In this document: piece by piece, positions 45,138 through 54,175 of the stretch
How the letters are laid out: the number at the start of each line of letters is the position of its first letter
How positions within the stretch are numbered: position 1 is the stretch's first letter
Source of the DNA: Bifidobacterium avesanii
Lineage (GTDB): Bacteria; Actinomycetota; Actinomycetes; Actinomycetales; Bifidobacteriaceae
Assembly: GCF_009299475.1 (NCBI RefSeq)
Contig: NZ_WBSN01000004.1
Span: 1 to 64,000, forward strand
Direction: 5' to 3'
DNA length: 64,000 bases
Notes under the pieces: generated by a model
What the model was told of the DNA's origin: nothing
Seen by the model: only the letters and a program-made list of their open reading frames with translations
Database searches by the model: none
Program-made: the position numbers and the translations under genes

Positions 45138-46553
45138 CTATGCGGCGTGTCCGCTCCTGTCCGCATCCCCGCCGTCCTGCGCCGGGGCGTCGGCCGCGGC
45201 CGCGGCGGCGAGGAAGTGCTCCTCGCCCGGCAGCACGGCGTTGAGGACCACGGCCACGACGAAGGACACGGCGATGCAGTTCGAGGCGAAGATCGACTGG
45301 AAGAGCGCCGGGAAGTTCGCGAAGATCGTGCCGACCTCGGTGAAGCCGATGCCGATGGTCAGGCTCAGCGCGGTGATGGTGATGTTGCGCTGGGTGTAGC
45401 CCGCCTCGGAGATCATCTGGAAGCCGGAGAGGATGATGTTGCCGAACATCATGATGGTGCAGCCGCCGAGCACGGCCTGCGGCAGCGAGTTGAACACCTC
45501 GGAGACGGCCGGCACGAAGCTGGCGAGCACGAGGATGAGGCCGCCGGACAGGATCACCTTTCGGTTGACGACCTTGGTCATGGCCACCAGTCCGATGTTC
45601 TGCGCGAAGGAGGTGAGCGGCAGGCAGCCGAACAGACCGGAGACCGAGGAGATGAGGCCGTCGCCGGCGATGGCGCCCGCGGTCTCCTTCTCGGTGGGCT
45701 GGCGGTTGAGGCCGACCTTGGTCAGGGCCGCGGTGTCGCCGAGCACCTCCACGGAGGAGACGACGTACAGCAGCGCGAAGGAGATGATCGCGCCCCAGTC
45801 GAACTCGGGCTTGAACGGCATGACGTGCGGCACGGAGACGACGGACAGGCCTTGGAAGCCGGAGAAGTCGACCTTGCCCATGAAGATCGCGACCACGTAG
45901 CCCACGACGAGGCCGAACAGCACGGAGAGCTGCTTGGCGGTGCCCTTCATGAGCAGCTGGAACGCGAGGCACGCGACCAGCGAGATGAGGCCGAGGGTGA
46001 GGTTCTGCCAGCTGCCGAAGTCGGCCGCGCCCTGGCCGCCGCCGAAGCTGTTCGCGCCCACGCTCAGCAGCGAGAAGCCAATGGAGGTGACCACGATGGC
46101 GGAGACGATCGGCGGCACGAAGCGGCGCCACCACTGTGCGGTGAGGCCCAGCACCACCTCGAGCAGGCCGCCGACGAGTACCGCGCCCACCACGGCGCCG
46201 TAGCCCTTGTCGGACACGATGGCGATGGCCGCCGCTACGTACGTGAAGGAGATGCCGGTGACCATGGGCAGGCGGGAGCCGATGCGCCACACGCCGTACA
46301 GCTGCAGGCAGGTGCCCAGACCCGCGACCAGCAGACCGGACTGGATGACCATGGCGGACTCGGCGGGGCTCATCTTCGCCGCGGCGGCCACGAGGAAGAT
46401 CGGCGCGAGGTTGGCCACGAACATGGCCATGACGTGCTGCAGGCCGAAGGGGATGCCCTTCCAGAACGACACGGGCGCGTCGAGGCTGCTCAGCGCCTCG
46501 AAGGAGATGGCTGAGGACTTGGAGGATTTAGATTCGGGGGATTTGCCGGACAT
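45138..46553 (-). CDS. Nucleobase:cation symporter-2 (xanthine/uracil permease family)
   Basis: The 471-residue protein has about 14 membrane segments. GIPFGLQHVMAMFVANLAPI opens the transport domain, and LYVVSSVEVLGDTAALTKVG and GLFGCLPLTSFAQNIGLVAMT are the NCS2 signatures (the acidic motif and the S-x-x-x-N-x-G loop). The neighbouring xpt gene, 67 bp upstream on the same strand, suggests xanthine as substrate (PbuX-type); uracil is less likely. GAAGAAGAGC precedes ATG 46553. The xpt-permease pair is a common salvage operon. Confidence 0.88.
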   Translation of the reverse strand: MSGKSPESKSSKSSAISFEALSSLDAPVSFWKGIPFGLQHVMAMFVANLAPIFLVAAAAKMSPAESAMVIQSGLLVAGLGTCLQLYGVWRIGSRLPMVTGISFTYVAAAIAIVSDKGYGAVVGAVLVGGLLEVVLGLTAQWWRRFVPPIVSAIVVTSIGFSLLSVGANSFGGGQGAADFGSWQNLTLGLISLVACLAFQLLMKGTAKQLSVLFGLVVGYVVAIFMGKVDFSGFQGLSVVSVPHVMPFKPEFDWGAIISFALLYVVSSVEVLGDTAALTKVGLNRQPTEKETAGAIAGDGLISSVSGLFGCLPLTSFAQNIGLVAMTKVVNRKVILSGGLILVLASFVPAVSEVFNSLPQAVLGGCTIMMFGNIILSGFQMISEAGYTQRNITITALSLTIGIGFTEVGTIFANFPALFQSIFASNCIAVSFVVAVVLNAVLPGEEHFLAAAAAADAPAQDGGDADRSGHAA

Positions 46554-46620
46554 GTGATGCTCTTCTTCTCTGTATGCTCTCGTCTTATTTCTCTCGTCTC
46601 GGGAAGATCGCCGGGAACGC

Positions 46621-47208
46621 TCAGCGGCGGAACGTGATCGAACCGGTCTCGGGGTCCATGGCGTCCACGATCGCGAGGGAGTCGACGTCGTAGCCCTCGT
46701 CGCGCAGCAGCTTGCCGCCGTCCTGGAAGCCCTTCTCCACCGCGATGCCGATGCCCTCGATCACCGCGCCGGCCTTGCGGCACAGTTCGATGAGGCCCTG
46801 CATGGCCTTGCCGTTGGCGAGGAAGTCGTCGATGAGCAGCACGTGGTCGCCCGCGTTGAGGTACTTCTTGGAGACGATGACCGGGAACTCCTTCTGCTTG
46901 GTGAAGGAGTAGACGGTGGTGGCGTACTGGTCGCCGTCCAGATTGATGGACTGGGCCTTCTTGGCGAACACGACCGGCACGTTGCCGAAGTGGCGGGCCG
47001 CCATGCACGCGATGCCGATGCCGGACGCCTCGATGGTGAGGATCTTGTCGACGCGCTTGCCGGCGAAGTGCTCGGCCCACGCCGCGCCCATGTGGTCGAA
47101 CAGCGCCACGTCGCACTGGTGGTTGAGGAACGCGTCCACCTTGAGCACGTTGCCCGGCTTCACGGTGCCGTCGCGCGCGATGCGCTCTTCCAGTTCCTGC
47201 ATAGACAT
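46621..47208 (-). CDS. xpt: Xanthine phosphoribosyltransferase
   Basis: Xpt makes XMP from xanthine and PRPP. The 195-residue protein shows [20 protein letters not shown], the PRPP-binding loop [20 protein letters not shown], and the usual Firmicutes/actinobacterial Xpt length. AAGGGAGCTGTTGA precedes ATG 47208. It leads an operon with the permease downstream. I looked for a purine riboswitch in the leader and found none, so a different control is likely. Confidence 0.94.
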   Translation of the reverse strand: MSMQELEERIARDGTVKPGNVLKVDAFLNHQCDVALFDHMGAAWAEHFAGKRVDKILTIEASGIGIACMAARHFGNVPVVFAKKAQSINLDGDQYATTVYSFTKQKEFPVIVSKKYLNAGDHVLLIDDFLANGKAMQGLIELCRKAGAVIEGIGIAVEKGFQDGGKLLRDEGYDVDSLAIVDAMDPETGSITFRR

Positions 47209-47367
47209 TCAACAGCTCCCTTGCAAAAGGTCGATGGTTGGATTGGATGAACGTCCAACTTACCACCGCCGGCGGAAGACGCGTCAGGCGGGGCCGGTAT
47301 GATTTGACGGCGCCTCGCGGGGCGGGGCTGCATCACTACGTCGATACACGGGCAGTAAGGGGCGAAC

Positions 47368-50028
47368 ATGGGTCAGGATCGGGACGTCATCGCGCGCGGC
47401 GCGCAGGAGCTGGTGGGGGACCTCAACCCCCAGCAGGCCGAGGCGGTGCAGTACCGCGGGCCGGCGCTGCTCATCGGCGCGGGCGCCGGCTCCGGCAAGA
47501 CGCGCGTGCTCACCCGCCGCATCGCGTGGATCCTGAGCCAGTTCGGCGCGTGGCCCAGCCAGGTCCTCGCCATCACGTTCACCAACAAGGCCGCCGCGGA
47601 GATGCACGAGCGCCTCGCCGCGCTCATCGGCCCGGTCGCCGAGCGCATGTGGGTGTCCACGTTCCACTCCGCGTGCGTGCGCATCCTCCGGCGCGACGGC
47701 AAGGCCATCGGCCTCAACTCCGGCTTCTCCATCTACGACACCGCCGACTGCGAGCGCCTCGTCAAGCTCATCGGCGCGGACCTTAACGTGGACCTCAAGC
47801 GCTACACGCCGCGCACCATCCTCGGGCGCATCTCCGACTACAAGAACAACCTCATGGACTGGCAAACCCAGCTCAAGACCTATGCGGCCGACTACAAGCC
47901 GGGCCAGCGCGGCTACCAGCTGGGGCGCTTCGGCAACGTGGAGGAGCTGTACGCGGTCGTGTACGCCGAGTATCAGCACCGGCTCGCGCTCGCGAACGCC
48001 GTGGACTTCGACGACCTGATCATGCGCACGGTCGAGCTGCTGAGGACCCAGCCGGCCGTGGCCGAGTACTACCGCCACAAGTTCCGCTACATCCTCGTGG
48101 ACGAGTACCAGGACACCAACCACGCGCAGTACGTGCTCGTGCGCGAGCTGGCGGGCGTGGACGCCGGCCGCTCCGGTCAGGCGGGCCCCGGCGGGCAGGC
48201 GTGGGTGACCGTGGTGGGCGACTCCGACCAGTCGATCTACGCGTTCCGCGGCGCGGACATCCGCAACATCCAGGACTTTGAGAAGGACTTCCCGAACGCG
48301 CGCACGATCATGCTCGAGCAGAACTACCGCTCCACGCAGACCATCCTCGACGCGGCCAACGCCGTGATCGCGCACAACGAGAACCGCAAGCCCAAGAAGC
48401 TGTGGACCGCGCTGGGCAAGGGCGATCCGATCGTGGGCTACGCGGCGGACAACGCGCAGCAGGAGGCGCAGTGGATCGCCACCGAGATCGCGCGCCTCCA
48501 CGGCGAGGAGGGCGTCGCGTACTCGGACATGGCGGTCATGTACCGCGCCAACGCGCAGTCCCGCTCGCTCGAGGAGGCGCTCATCAACGCCGGGCTGCCG
48601 TACCAGCTCGTGGGCGGCACCAAGTTCTACGAGCGCCGCGAGGTCAAGGACGCCATGGCGTACCTGCAGGCCATCGTGAACCCGGCGGACAGCGTGAACA
48701 TGCGCCGCATCCTCAACGTGCCCAAGCGCGGGCTCGGCGCGCGCGCCGAGGCGCTGGTGGCCGGGTACGCGGACGAGAACGGCACCGGGTTCTGGGACGG
48801 CATCGCGCATCTGGAGCAGATCTACGACATGCCCACGCGCACCGCGACGAAGCTGAAGGAGTTCCGCGAGCTCATGACCGGGCTGGCCTCGTTCGCCGCG
48901 GAGCACGCGAACAAGCCGAGCGAGGTGGTGGCCGAGGTGCTCTCCCGCTCCGGGCTGCTCGATGAGCTCCAGCGCAGCGAGGACCCGCAGGACGCCTCGC
49001 GCGTGGAGAACCTGTCGCAGCTGCAGTCCGTGGCCGCCGAATTCGAGCAGAACACGCCGGACGCCACGCTGGCCGGCTTCCTCGAGACCACCGCGCTGGT
49101 GGCCGACTCCGACCAGCTGCCGGGCGAGGGCGAGGACTCGGGCAAGGTCACGCTCATGACGCTGCACACGGCCAAGGGACTGGAATACCCGGTGGTGTTC
49201 CTCACGGGCATGGAGCAGGGCACGTTCCCGCATTCGCGCTCGCTGGAGGACACGGCGGAGCTGGCGGAGGAGCGCCGTCTCGCGTACGTGGGCATCACGC
49301 GCGCCAAGCGCCGGCTGTACGTGACCCGTGCCGCCGTGCGCGCGCAGTGGGGGCAGACGGCCGAGATGATGCCGAGCCAGTTCCTCGACGAGATCCCGGA
49401 CGAGCTCATCGACTGGAAGCGCCGCGAGGCGTCCGTGGAGCGGATGCGCGGCGGCTGGGGGAGCGACGCCGACGACGAGTTCGGCGGATTTGAATCCTCC
49501 TCGGACGACGACTTCGGCGGGTTCTCGTTCGGTGGCTCGAAGTCCTATGGCTCGTCGTCCTCGTCCCGCGGCTTCGGGTCGTCCCGGTCGTACGGCGGCT
49601 CCTCGTATGGCGGTTCGTCTTATGGCGGCTCCTCGTACGGGTCGCGTTCCCGTTCGGGTTCCTCGTCCTCCCGCTCCGGTGCGTACGGACGTACGTACGG
49701 ATCGGGGTCGTCGTCCTCGTACGGCTCCGGTTCGCGCGGCTCCGGCTCGTACGGCTCGGATTCCCACGGCCGCACGCGCGGCGGCAAGGTGACCACGCGC
49801 CGCGTGAGCCCGAAGTCCGCGGCGCAGCCGTCGTCCTCCCTCACGAAGGACAACCAGCTCAACATCGCGGACTTCGCGGTGGGGGACAAGGTGCTGCACG
49901 ACCAGTACGGCCTCGGCACCGTGCAGGACACGCAGGACAAGGGCCGCAACTCGGTGATCACCGTGGACTTCGGCTCGCAGGGCGTCAAGCGCCTCATGCT
50001 GCGCGTCGCTCCGATCGAAAAGCTGTAG
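47368..50028 (+). CDS. pcrA: UvrD/PcrA-type DNA helicase with Gly/Ser/Tyr-rich linker
   Basis: The 886-residue protein has all superfamily 1 motifs: GAGAGSGKT (Walker A, residue ~39), AITFTNKAAAEM, ILVDEYQDTN (Walker B), VGDSDQSIYAFRGAD, MLEQNYRST, LMTLHTAKGLEYPVVF and YVGITRAKRRLY. It unwinds DNA in repair and removes proteins from DNA. A C-terminal Tudor-like domain (VGDKVLHDQYGLGTV) that can bind RNA polymerase is retained. Residues 712-805 between these parts are a low-complexity tract of Gly, Ser, Tyr and Arg with seven SYG triplets. ATG 47368 is the only good start. Confidence 0.95.
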   Translation: MGQDRDVIARGAQELVGDLNPQQAEAVQYRGPALLIGAGAGSGKTRVLTRRIAWILSQFGAWPSQVLAITFTNKAAAEMHERLAALIGPVAERMWVSTFHSACVRILRRDGKAIGLNSGFSIYDTADCERLVKLIGADLNVDLKRYTPRTILGRISDYKNNLMDWQTQLKTYAADYKPGQRGYQLGRFGNVEELYAVVYAEYQHRLALANAVDFDDLIMRTVELLRTQPAVAEYYRHKFRYILVDEYQDTNHAQYVLVRELAGVDAGRSGQAGPGGQAWVTVVGDSDQSIYAFRGADIRNIQDFEKDFPNARTIMLEQNYRSTQTILDAANAVIAHNENRKPKKLWTALGKGDPIVGYAADNAQQEAQWIATEIARLHGEEGVAYSDMAVMYRANAQSRSLEEALINAGLPYQLVGGTKFYERREVKDAMAYLQAIVNPADSVNMRRILNVPKRGLGARAEALVAGYADENGTGFWDGIAHLEQIYDMPTRTATKLKEFRELMTGLASFAAEHANKPSEVVAEVLSRSGLLDELQRSEDPQDASRVENLSQLQSVAAEFEQNTPDATLAGFLETTALVADSDQLPGEGEDSGKVTLMTLHTAKGLEYPVVFLTGMEQGTFPHSRSLEDTAELAEERRLAYVGITRAKRRLYVTRAAVRAQWGQTAEMMPSQFLDEIPDELIDWKRREASVERMRGGWGSDADDEFGGFESSSDDDFGGFSFGGSKSYGSSSSSRGFGSSRSYGGSSYGGSSYGGSSYGSRSRSGSSSSRSGAYGRTYGSGSSSSYGSGSRGSGSYGSDSHGRTRGGKVTTRRVSPKSAAQPSSSLTKDNQLNIADFAVGDKVLHDQYGLGTVQDTQDKGRNSVITVDFGSQGVKRLMLRVAPIEKL

Positions 50029-50041
50029 GGCAGGCTGCGGT

Positions 50042-50185
50042 TGCGATTTCTGACCTCATGCTCCGGATAGCGGGCTGTTCGGATGATGGTTCGCAAACGT
50101 CGGATCGTTGCCATTCCGCGGTTTTGCCCGTCGCCGGCATTGCCGATCCCGCCGGGCTATCCGAGGTGACAGGTCAGAAATCGCA
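50042..50185. repeat. 144-bp inverted repeat after pcrA
   Basis: TGCGATTTCTGACCT at 50042-50056 pairs exactly with 50171-50185, and GGATAGC pairs with GCTATCC further in. It begins 14 bp after the helicase stop. The 318-bp gap has no gene. Confidence 0.65.
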
Positions 50186-50346
50186 TTCGCGACGAAAATG
50201 GGGGCAGTATAGGCGAACCCGGACGGGAAATCAAGGCTTGTGTTCGCGGCTTCGGCACGGGATAATGGCGGACGTTTGTTTGCGGCACGATCTCGCGGCG
50301 CAATGCCGCAGTGTGATCCCGCAGGAGAAGAAACGGAGAAGATCCC

Positions 50347-50769
50347 ATGAAGTCCAAGCTGTTCGCCTCGGTTCCGGCCATCGTGCTCGGCGCGCTCATC
50401 GCGGTCGGTCCGCAGACGTTCGCGCACGCCTGCCTCAAGCATGACACGCCCGGCGCATGCCACTATTCCGCGTTGGCCGCCACGGGCGTGGGTGTGGTCA
50501 TCCTGATCCTCGGGGCTGCGGCGCTGTTCGTGGACGCCCGCGTGCGCATCGGCCTCAACATCGCCGTCATCGCCAACGCGCTGCTCACGCTCGCGGTGCC
50601 CACCGTGCTCATCGGCGTGTGCAGGGGCGCCATGATGCACTGCCGCATGGTCATGCTGCCCACGCTCATCGTGCTGTCCGTGCTGGCCATCGTCTTCGCG
50701 GCCGCCGCCATTTGGCTGGATGCCAAGGCGTCCCGCGCCGCCGGCGCCGCCGTGGCGGGAACGCGCTGA
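50347..50769 (+). CDS. DUF4418-family membrane protein
   Basis: The 140-residue protein has four hydrophobic segments. External Cys/His residues occur in HACLKHDTPGACHYS and in GVCRGAMMHCRMVML, the DUF4418 pattern, which suggests metal or disulfide chemistry; this is inference. AGGAGAAGAAACGGAGAAGATCCC precedes ATG 50347. It is the first gene of a tight operon with an FtsX-type permease (1-nt gap) and an ABC ATPase (overlapping stop/start). Confidence 0.82.
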   Translation: MKSKLFASVPAIVLGALIAVGPQTFAHACLKHDTPGACHYSALAATGVGVVILILGAAALFVDARVRIGLNIAVIANALLTLAVPTVLIGVCRGAMMHCRMVMLPTLIVLSVLAIVFAAAAIWLDAKASRAAGAAVAGTR

Positions 50770-50770
50770 C

Positions 50771-51985
50771 ATGGCCGCGCACGTCAGCCTCGGCACGCTG
50801 CCGCTGGAGAACCTCAGGCGCAAGCCGCTGCGCACCGCGGCGCTGCTCGTCGTCGTCACCATGCTCACCATCGCCTTCTACGCCGGCTCCATGCTGTCGC
50901 TCAACCTCGACGCCGGACTGACCAGCATGGAGGAGCGCATGGGCGCCGACCTCATGGTCGTGCCGCAGAACACCGGCGCGAAGGCCGAGGCGCTGCTGAC
51001 CAACGGGGATTCGAACACGTTCTACTTCACCAACGACATCTCCTCGATGGTCGCCAAGGCCGACGGCGTGGCGCAGGAGAGCGCACAGACCTATATCTCC
51101 TCGCTCACCGCCGACTGCTGCGACGAGAAGGTGCAGATCATCGGCTTCGACCCCGCCACCGACTTCGTCATCGAGCCGTGGATCACCTCGCAGTTCGACG
51201 GCACGCTCGCCGACGGGCAGATCGTCGCCGGCGCCAACATCAACGTGTCAGCGGACGGCTCCGTCAAACTGTACGGCCACCGTTTCCCGGTCGTGGCCCA
51301 GCTTGGCGCCACGGGCACCTCGCTCGACAATTCCGTGTTCGTGAACATGGCGACCGTGCCGCAGGTCGTGCGCTATTCCGCCGAAGTGGGCCACCCGGCC
51401 ATCCCCGAGGGATATGAGGACAAGGTCACCTCCGCCGTGCTCGTCAAGGTGGCCCCCGGCTACGACGCCAGGACCGTCGCCTCGAACATCGAACGCGCCA
51501 CCGGCATCAGCGACCTGGGCTACGTGTACCCGGGCGGCGTGACCGCATCCACCAAGAGCAGCCTCGGCGCAATCATGCGCTACGTGGCCGTCTTTGTGGC
51601 GATCTTCTGGGCCATGGGCGTGGCCGTGCTGCTCGCCGTGTTCTCCGCCACCGCCAACGAGCGCAAGCGCGAGTTCGCGTCGCTGCGCATCATGGGCGCC
51701 ACGCGCGGCCAGCTCGTGCGCCTGATCGTCGGGGAGTCGACGCTCATCGGCGCGATCGGCGGCGTGGCCGGCGTGGGCCTGTCCTCGTTGGCGATCCTGC
51801 CGTTCAGCGCGTTGATCGGGCGCGAGCTGCAGCTGCCGTACCTGCAGACCGGCCTCGGCACGGTGGCGCTGCTGGTCGTGCTCGCGCTGGCGTTCGCGGT
51901 GGCGACGGGCGCGCTCGCCTCGCTCGTCGCCGCGGTGCGACTGTCCCGCCCGGAGGCCTACCTGACGCTCAGGGAGGGGGAGTGA
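50771..51985 (+). CDS. FtsX/MacB-type ABC transporter permease
   Basis: The 404-residue protein has an N-terminal membrane helix (LRTAALLVVVTMLTIAFYAG), a large extracytoplasmic domain of about 240 residues with a CC pair (TADCCDEKVQ), and three C-terminal helices of the FtsX type (AVFVAIFWAMGVAVLLAVFS, then IGAIGGVAGVGLSSLAIL and LLVVLALAFAVATGALASLV). ATG 50771 begins one base after the DUF4418 stop. The substrate is unknown; the CC pair and DUF4418 partner hint at metal-linked or lipoprotein-type work. Confidence 0.9.
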   Translation: MAAHVSLGTLPLENLRRKPLRTAALLVVVTMLTIAFYAGSMLSLNLDAGLTSMEERMGADLMVVPQNTGAKAEALLTNGDSNTFYFTNDISSMVAKADGVAQESAQTYISSLTADCCDEKVQIIGFDPATDFVIEPWITSQFDGTLADGQIVAGANINVSADGSVKLYGHRFPVVAQLGATGTSLDNSVFVNMATVPQVVRYSAEVGHPAIPEGYEDKVTSAVLVKVAPGYDARTVASNIERATGISDLGYVYPGGVTASTKSSLGAIMRYVAVFVAIFWAMGVAVLLAVFSATANERKREFASLRIMGATRGQLVRLIVGESTLIGAIGGVAGVGLSSLAILPFSALIGRELQLPYLQTGLGTVALLVVLALAFAVATGALASLVAAVRLSRPEAYLTLREGE

Positions 51986-52779
51986 TGGCGCTGCTCGAAG
52001 TCCATGACCTCACGCGCACGTTCATGCGCCGCGGGCGCCCGTTCGCCGCCGTGGACCACGTGAACCTCACGCTCGACGCCGGGCGGTTCGTCGCCATCGT
52101 CGGACGCTCCGGCAACGGCAAGTCCACGTTGCTCAACCTCGTCACCGGCCTGCTGCGCCCCACGTCCGGCACGGTGTCGATCGACGGGCGCGTGGTGGCC
52201 GACCTGGACGATCGGGGCATCTCCGAACTGCGCAACCGCACCATCGGATTCGTCACCCAGTCGCAGACATTGCTCGCCAACCTCACCGTGCTGGACAACG
52301 TGATCCTGCCGGCGACGCTGGGCGGGGCGCGGGCCGAATCGCCGGCGGCCAAGGAGGATCTCGCCGGTGAGGAGAATGCCGCGGCGAAGCCCGCCCCCGA
52401 GCCGGCCGACGCCGCCCTGCCCGACACGATCGCGCCCCTCGCCGCCCCCGCCGGCCCGGACGCGTTCGAGCGGCGCGCCATGGATCTGCTCGAGCGGCTC
52501 GGCGTGGCGGATCTGGCCTCCTGCCGTCCGCGTGAACTGTCCGGCGGCGAGATGCGCCGCGTGTCCATCGCCCGCGCGCTCATGAACCGCCCGAAGCTGC
52601 TCATCGCCGACGAGCCCACCGGCGACCTCGACGCAGAAAGCACCGCGATCGTGATGCGACTGCTGCGCGACGAGGCGAACCGCGGCGCGGCGGTGCTCAT
52701 GGTCACGCACGATCCGGACGCGCTGGCCTACGCGGACGCCGTCTACGCCATGGACCGCGGCGTGCTGACCGCGCGCTAG
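51985..52779 (+). CDS. ABC transporter ATP-binding protein (MacB/LolD type)
   Basis: The 264-residue ATPase has Walker A GRSGNGKST, Q-loop region VTQSQTLLANLTVLDNVILP, signature LSGGEMRRVSIARALM, Walker B LLIADEPTGDLD and H-loop VTHDPD. Between the Q-loop and the signature there is an Ala/Pro/Glu-rich insertion of about 45 residues (nt 52330-52460) that is not usual in this family. ATG 51985 overlaps the permease stop (TGATG), showing translational coupling. Confidence 0.93.
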   Translation: MALLEVHDLTRTFMRRGRPFAAVDHVNLTLDAGRFVAIVGRSGNGKSTLLNLVTGLLRPTSGTVSIDGRVVADLDDRGISELRNRTIGFVTQSQTLLANLTVLDNVILPATLGGARAESPAAKEDLAGEENAAAKPAPEPADAALPDTIAPLAAPAGPDAFERRAMDLLERLGVADLASCRPRELSGGEMRRVSIARALMNRPKLLIADEPTGDLDAESTAIVMRLLRDEANRGAAVLMVTHDPDALAYADAVYAMDRGVLTAR

Positions 52780-53023
52780 CCCGGCGTGTTAGGTCGTCGG
52801 ACCGTTAGTCCGCGGGTTGTGTGTATTATTGACGATTGGTGTCTGCCGCCCGGCAGCACTTATCTGGAGTCTTAGCCCATCAACGGGTCGGAGGCGCCGC
52901 CCGGCAACGGACGGAGCCGCTCGTGCATGCGCACGGTGAAGCGTTGGAGAGGCCGGCTCAGCGCTGGACGCAGGTCCGGCGTTCCGTTCAGATAACGACA
53001 GAAACAGAAAAGGTTCAAAGAAC
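52780..53023 (+). promoter_or_regulatory. rpsD promoter and leader region
   Basis: A TATTAT hexamer near 52825-52830 in GTGTGTATTATTGACG may be a -10 box. The transcript would then have a GC-rich leader of about 190 nt that can fold. I cannot identify a known leader motif. Confidence 0.4.
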
Positions 53024-53650
53024 ATGACCAATGTTCAGCGTTCCCGCCGTCAGGTGCGTCTTTCCCGCGCCCTCGGCATCGCTCTGACCCCCAAGGCCCA
53101 GCGCATCTTCGAGAAGCGCCCGTACGCCCCCGGCGAGCACGGCCGCGACCGTCGCCGCACCGAGTCCGACTACGCGGTGCGTCTGCGCGAGAAGCAGCGT
53201 CTGCGCGCCCAGTACGGCGTGTCCGAGAAGCAGCTTCGCGCCGCCTACGAGAAGGGCACCCACGAGGCCGGTCAGACCGGCAACGCGATGCTCATCGACC
53301 TCGAGACCCGTCTCGACAACCTGGTCCTGCGCGCCGGCTTCGCCCGCACCACCGCCCAGGCCCGTCAGTTCGTGGTCCACCGTCACATCCTCGTCGACGG
53401 CAACATCGTGGATCGTCCGTCCTACCGCGTCAAGCCCGGCCAGACCATCCAGGTGAAGGCCAAGAGCCAGACCATGGTGCCGTTCCAGATCGCCGCCGAA
53501 GGCGTGCATCGCGACGTGCTGCCCGCGGTTCCCGGCTACCTCGACGTGAACCTGGCCTCCCTGAAGGCCACCCTCACCCGCAAGCCGGAGGTCGAGCAGA
53601 TCCCGGTGCAGGTCAACATCCAGTACGTCGTCGAGTTCTACGCTCGCTGA
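53024..53650 (+). CDS. rpsD: 30S ribosomal protein S4
   Basis: RpsD is a primary 16S rRNA-binding protein of the small subunit. The 208-residue protein opens MTNVQRSRRQVRLSRALGIA, has RPYAPGEHGRDRRRTESDYA, and carries an S4 domain (ETRLDNLVLRAGFARTTAQARQFVVHRHILVDG) at about residues 92-155. It belongs to the S4 class without the zinc-binding cysteines. AAAAGGTTCAAAGAAC precedes ATG 53024. It stands alone, with its own long leader and a strong terminator. Confidence 0.97.
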   Translation: MTNVQRSRRQVRLSRALGIALTPKAQRIFEKRPYAPGEHGRDRRRTESDYAVRLREKQRLRAQYGVSEKQLRAAYEKGTHEAGQTGNAMLIDLETRLDNLVLRAGFARTTAQARQFVVHRHILVDGNIVDRPSYRVKPGQTIQVKAKSQTMVPFQIAAEGVHRDVLPAVPGYLDVNLASLKATLTRKPEVEQIPVQVNIQYVVEFYAR

Positions 53651-53674
53651 TCTGGATCCCCATTTAGGACATAC

Positions 53675-53716
53675 CGAAATCGCCCCCGCAGCCGTTTGGC
53701 CGCGGGGGCGATTTCG
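53675..53716. terminator. Bidirectional terminator, rpsD / 4-TM gene
   Basis: CGAAATCGCCCCCGC and GCGGGGGCGATTTCG pair perfectly around a short loop. Confidence 0.9.
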
Positions 53717-53728
53717 TTGTGCCGGGGC

Positions 53729-54094
53729 TCAGTCCCCGATGATCGAGGAGACGACGCCGGAGACGACCGCCATGATGATCGAGCCGAGCACCGACCACCA
53801 GAAGCCGTCGATGTACACTCCCACGCCGAACACGCCGACCGCGAGCCACGAGGCCAGACGCATGAACAGCCAGTTGAGCACGAGCGAGAACACGCCGAGC
53901 GTGAGGATGGTCAGCGGCAGCGACATGAGCTTGACGACCGGCTTGACCGACGCGTCGAGCAGGGCCATGAACAGCGAGAACGCGAGCACGCCCCAGATCG
54001 CCGGCTCGCCGACCGGCTGCATGCCGGGCAGCAGCCACACCATCACGCCCGCGGCGACGGCGAGCGTGATCCAACGGGAAAGAAAACCACTCAT
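53729..54094 (-). CDS. Four-helix membrane protein (phage_holin_4_2-type family)
   Basis: The 121-residue protein has four hydrophobic segments and the family pattern ALLDASVKPVVKLMSLPLTILTLG, followed by LVLNWLFMRLASWLAVG. Despite the family name these are chromosomal proteins of unknown function found across actinobacteria; nothing indicates a prophage here. ATG 54094 has TTTCTTTCCCG upstream, without a strong ribosome binding site. It is the only minus-strand gene in the rpsD-alaS stretch. Confidence 0.85.
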   Translation of the reverse strand: MSGFLSRWITLAVAAGVMVWLLPGMQPVGEPAIWGVLAFSLFMALLDASVKPVVKLMSLPLTILTLGVFSLVLNWLFMRLASWLAVGVFGVGVYIDGFWWSVLGSIIMAVVSGVVSSIIGD

Positions 54095-54175
54095 GGCCCC
54101 ATTGTGCCACGCCGAACATCGCGGATTTGTGATGATGCACGCGGGGGAGCGCCGGCCGGTGCGATAATCGGAGGC

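Noticed and set aside
44867..45166. Frames with repeated PSEG/FRGQ peptides in the inverted-repeat element
   Set aside because: They come from translating the CTTCCGAGGGC repeats in both directions and have no independent coding support.
47209..47330. Possible purine riboswitch before xpt
   Set aside because: The leader lacks the three-way junction consensus and the short space between genes contains only an ordinary ribosome binding site.
53729..54094. Second prophage lysis gene
   Set aside because: The family name contains holin, but the gene is an isolated chromosomal four-helix protein with no phage neighbours.
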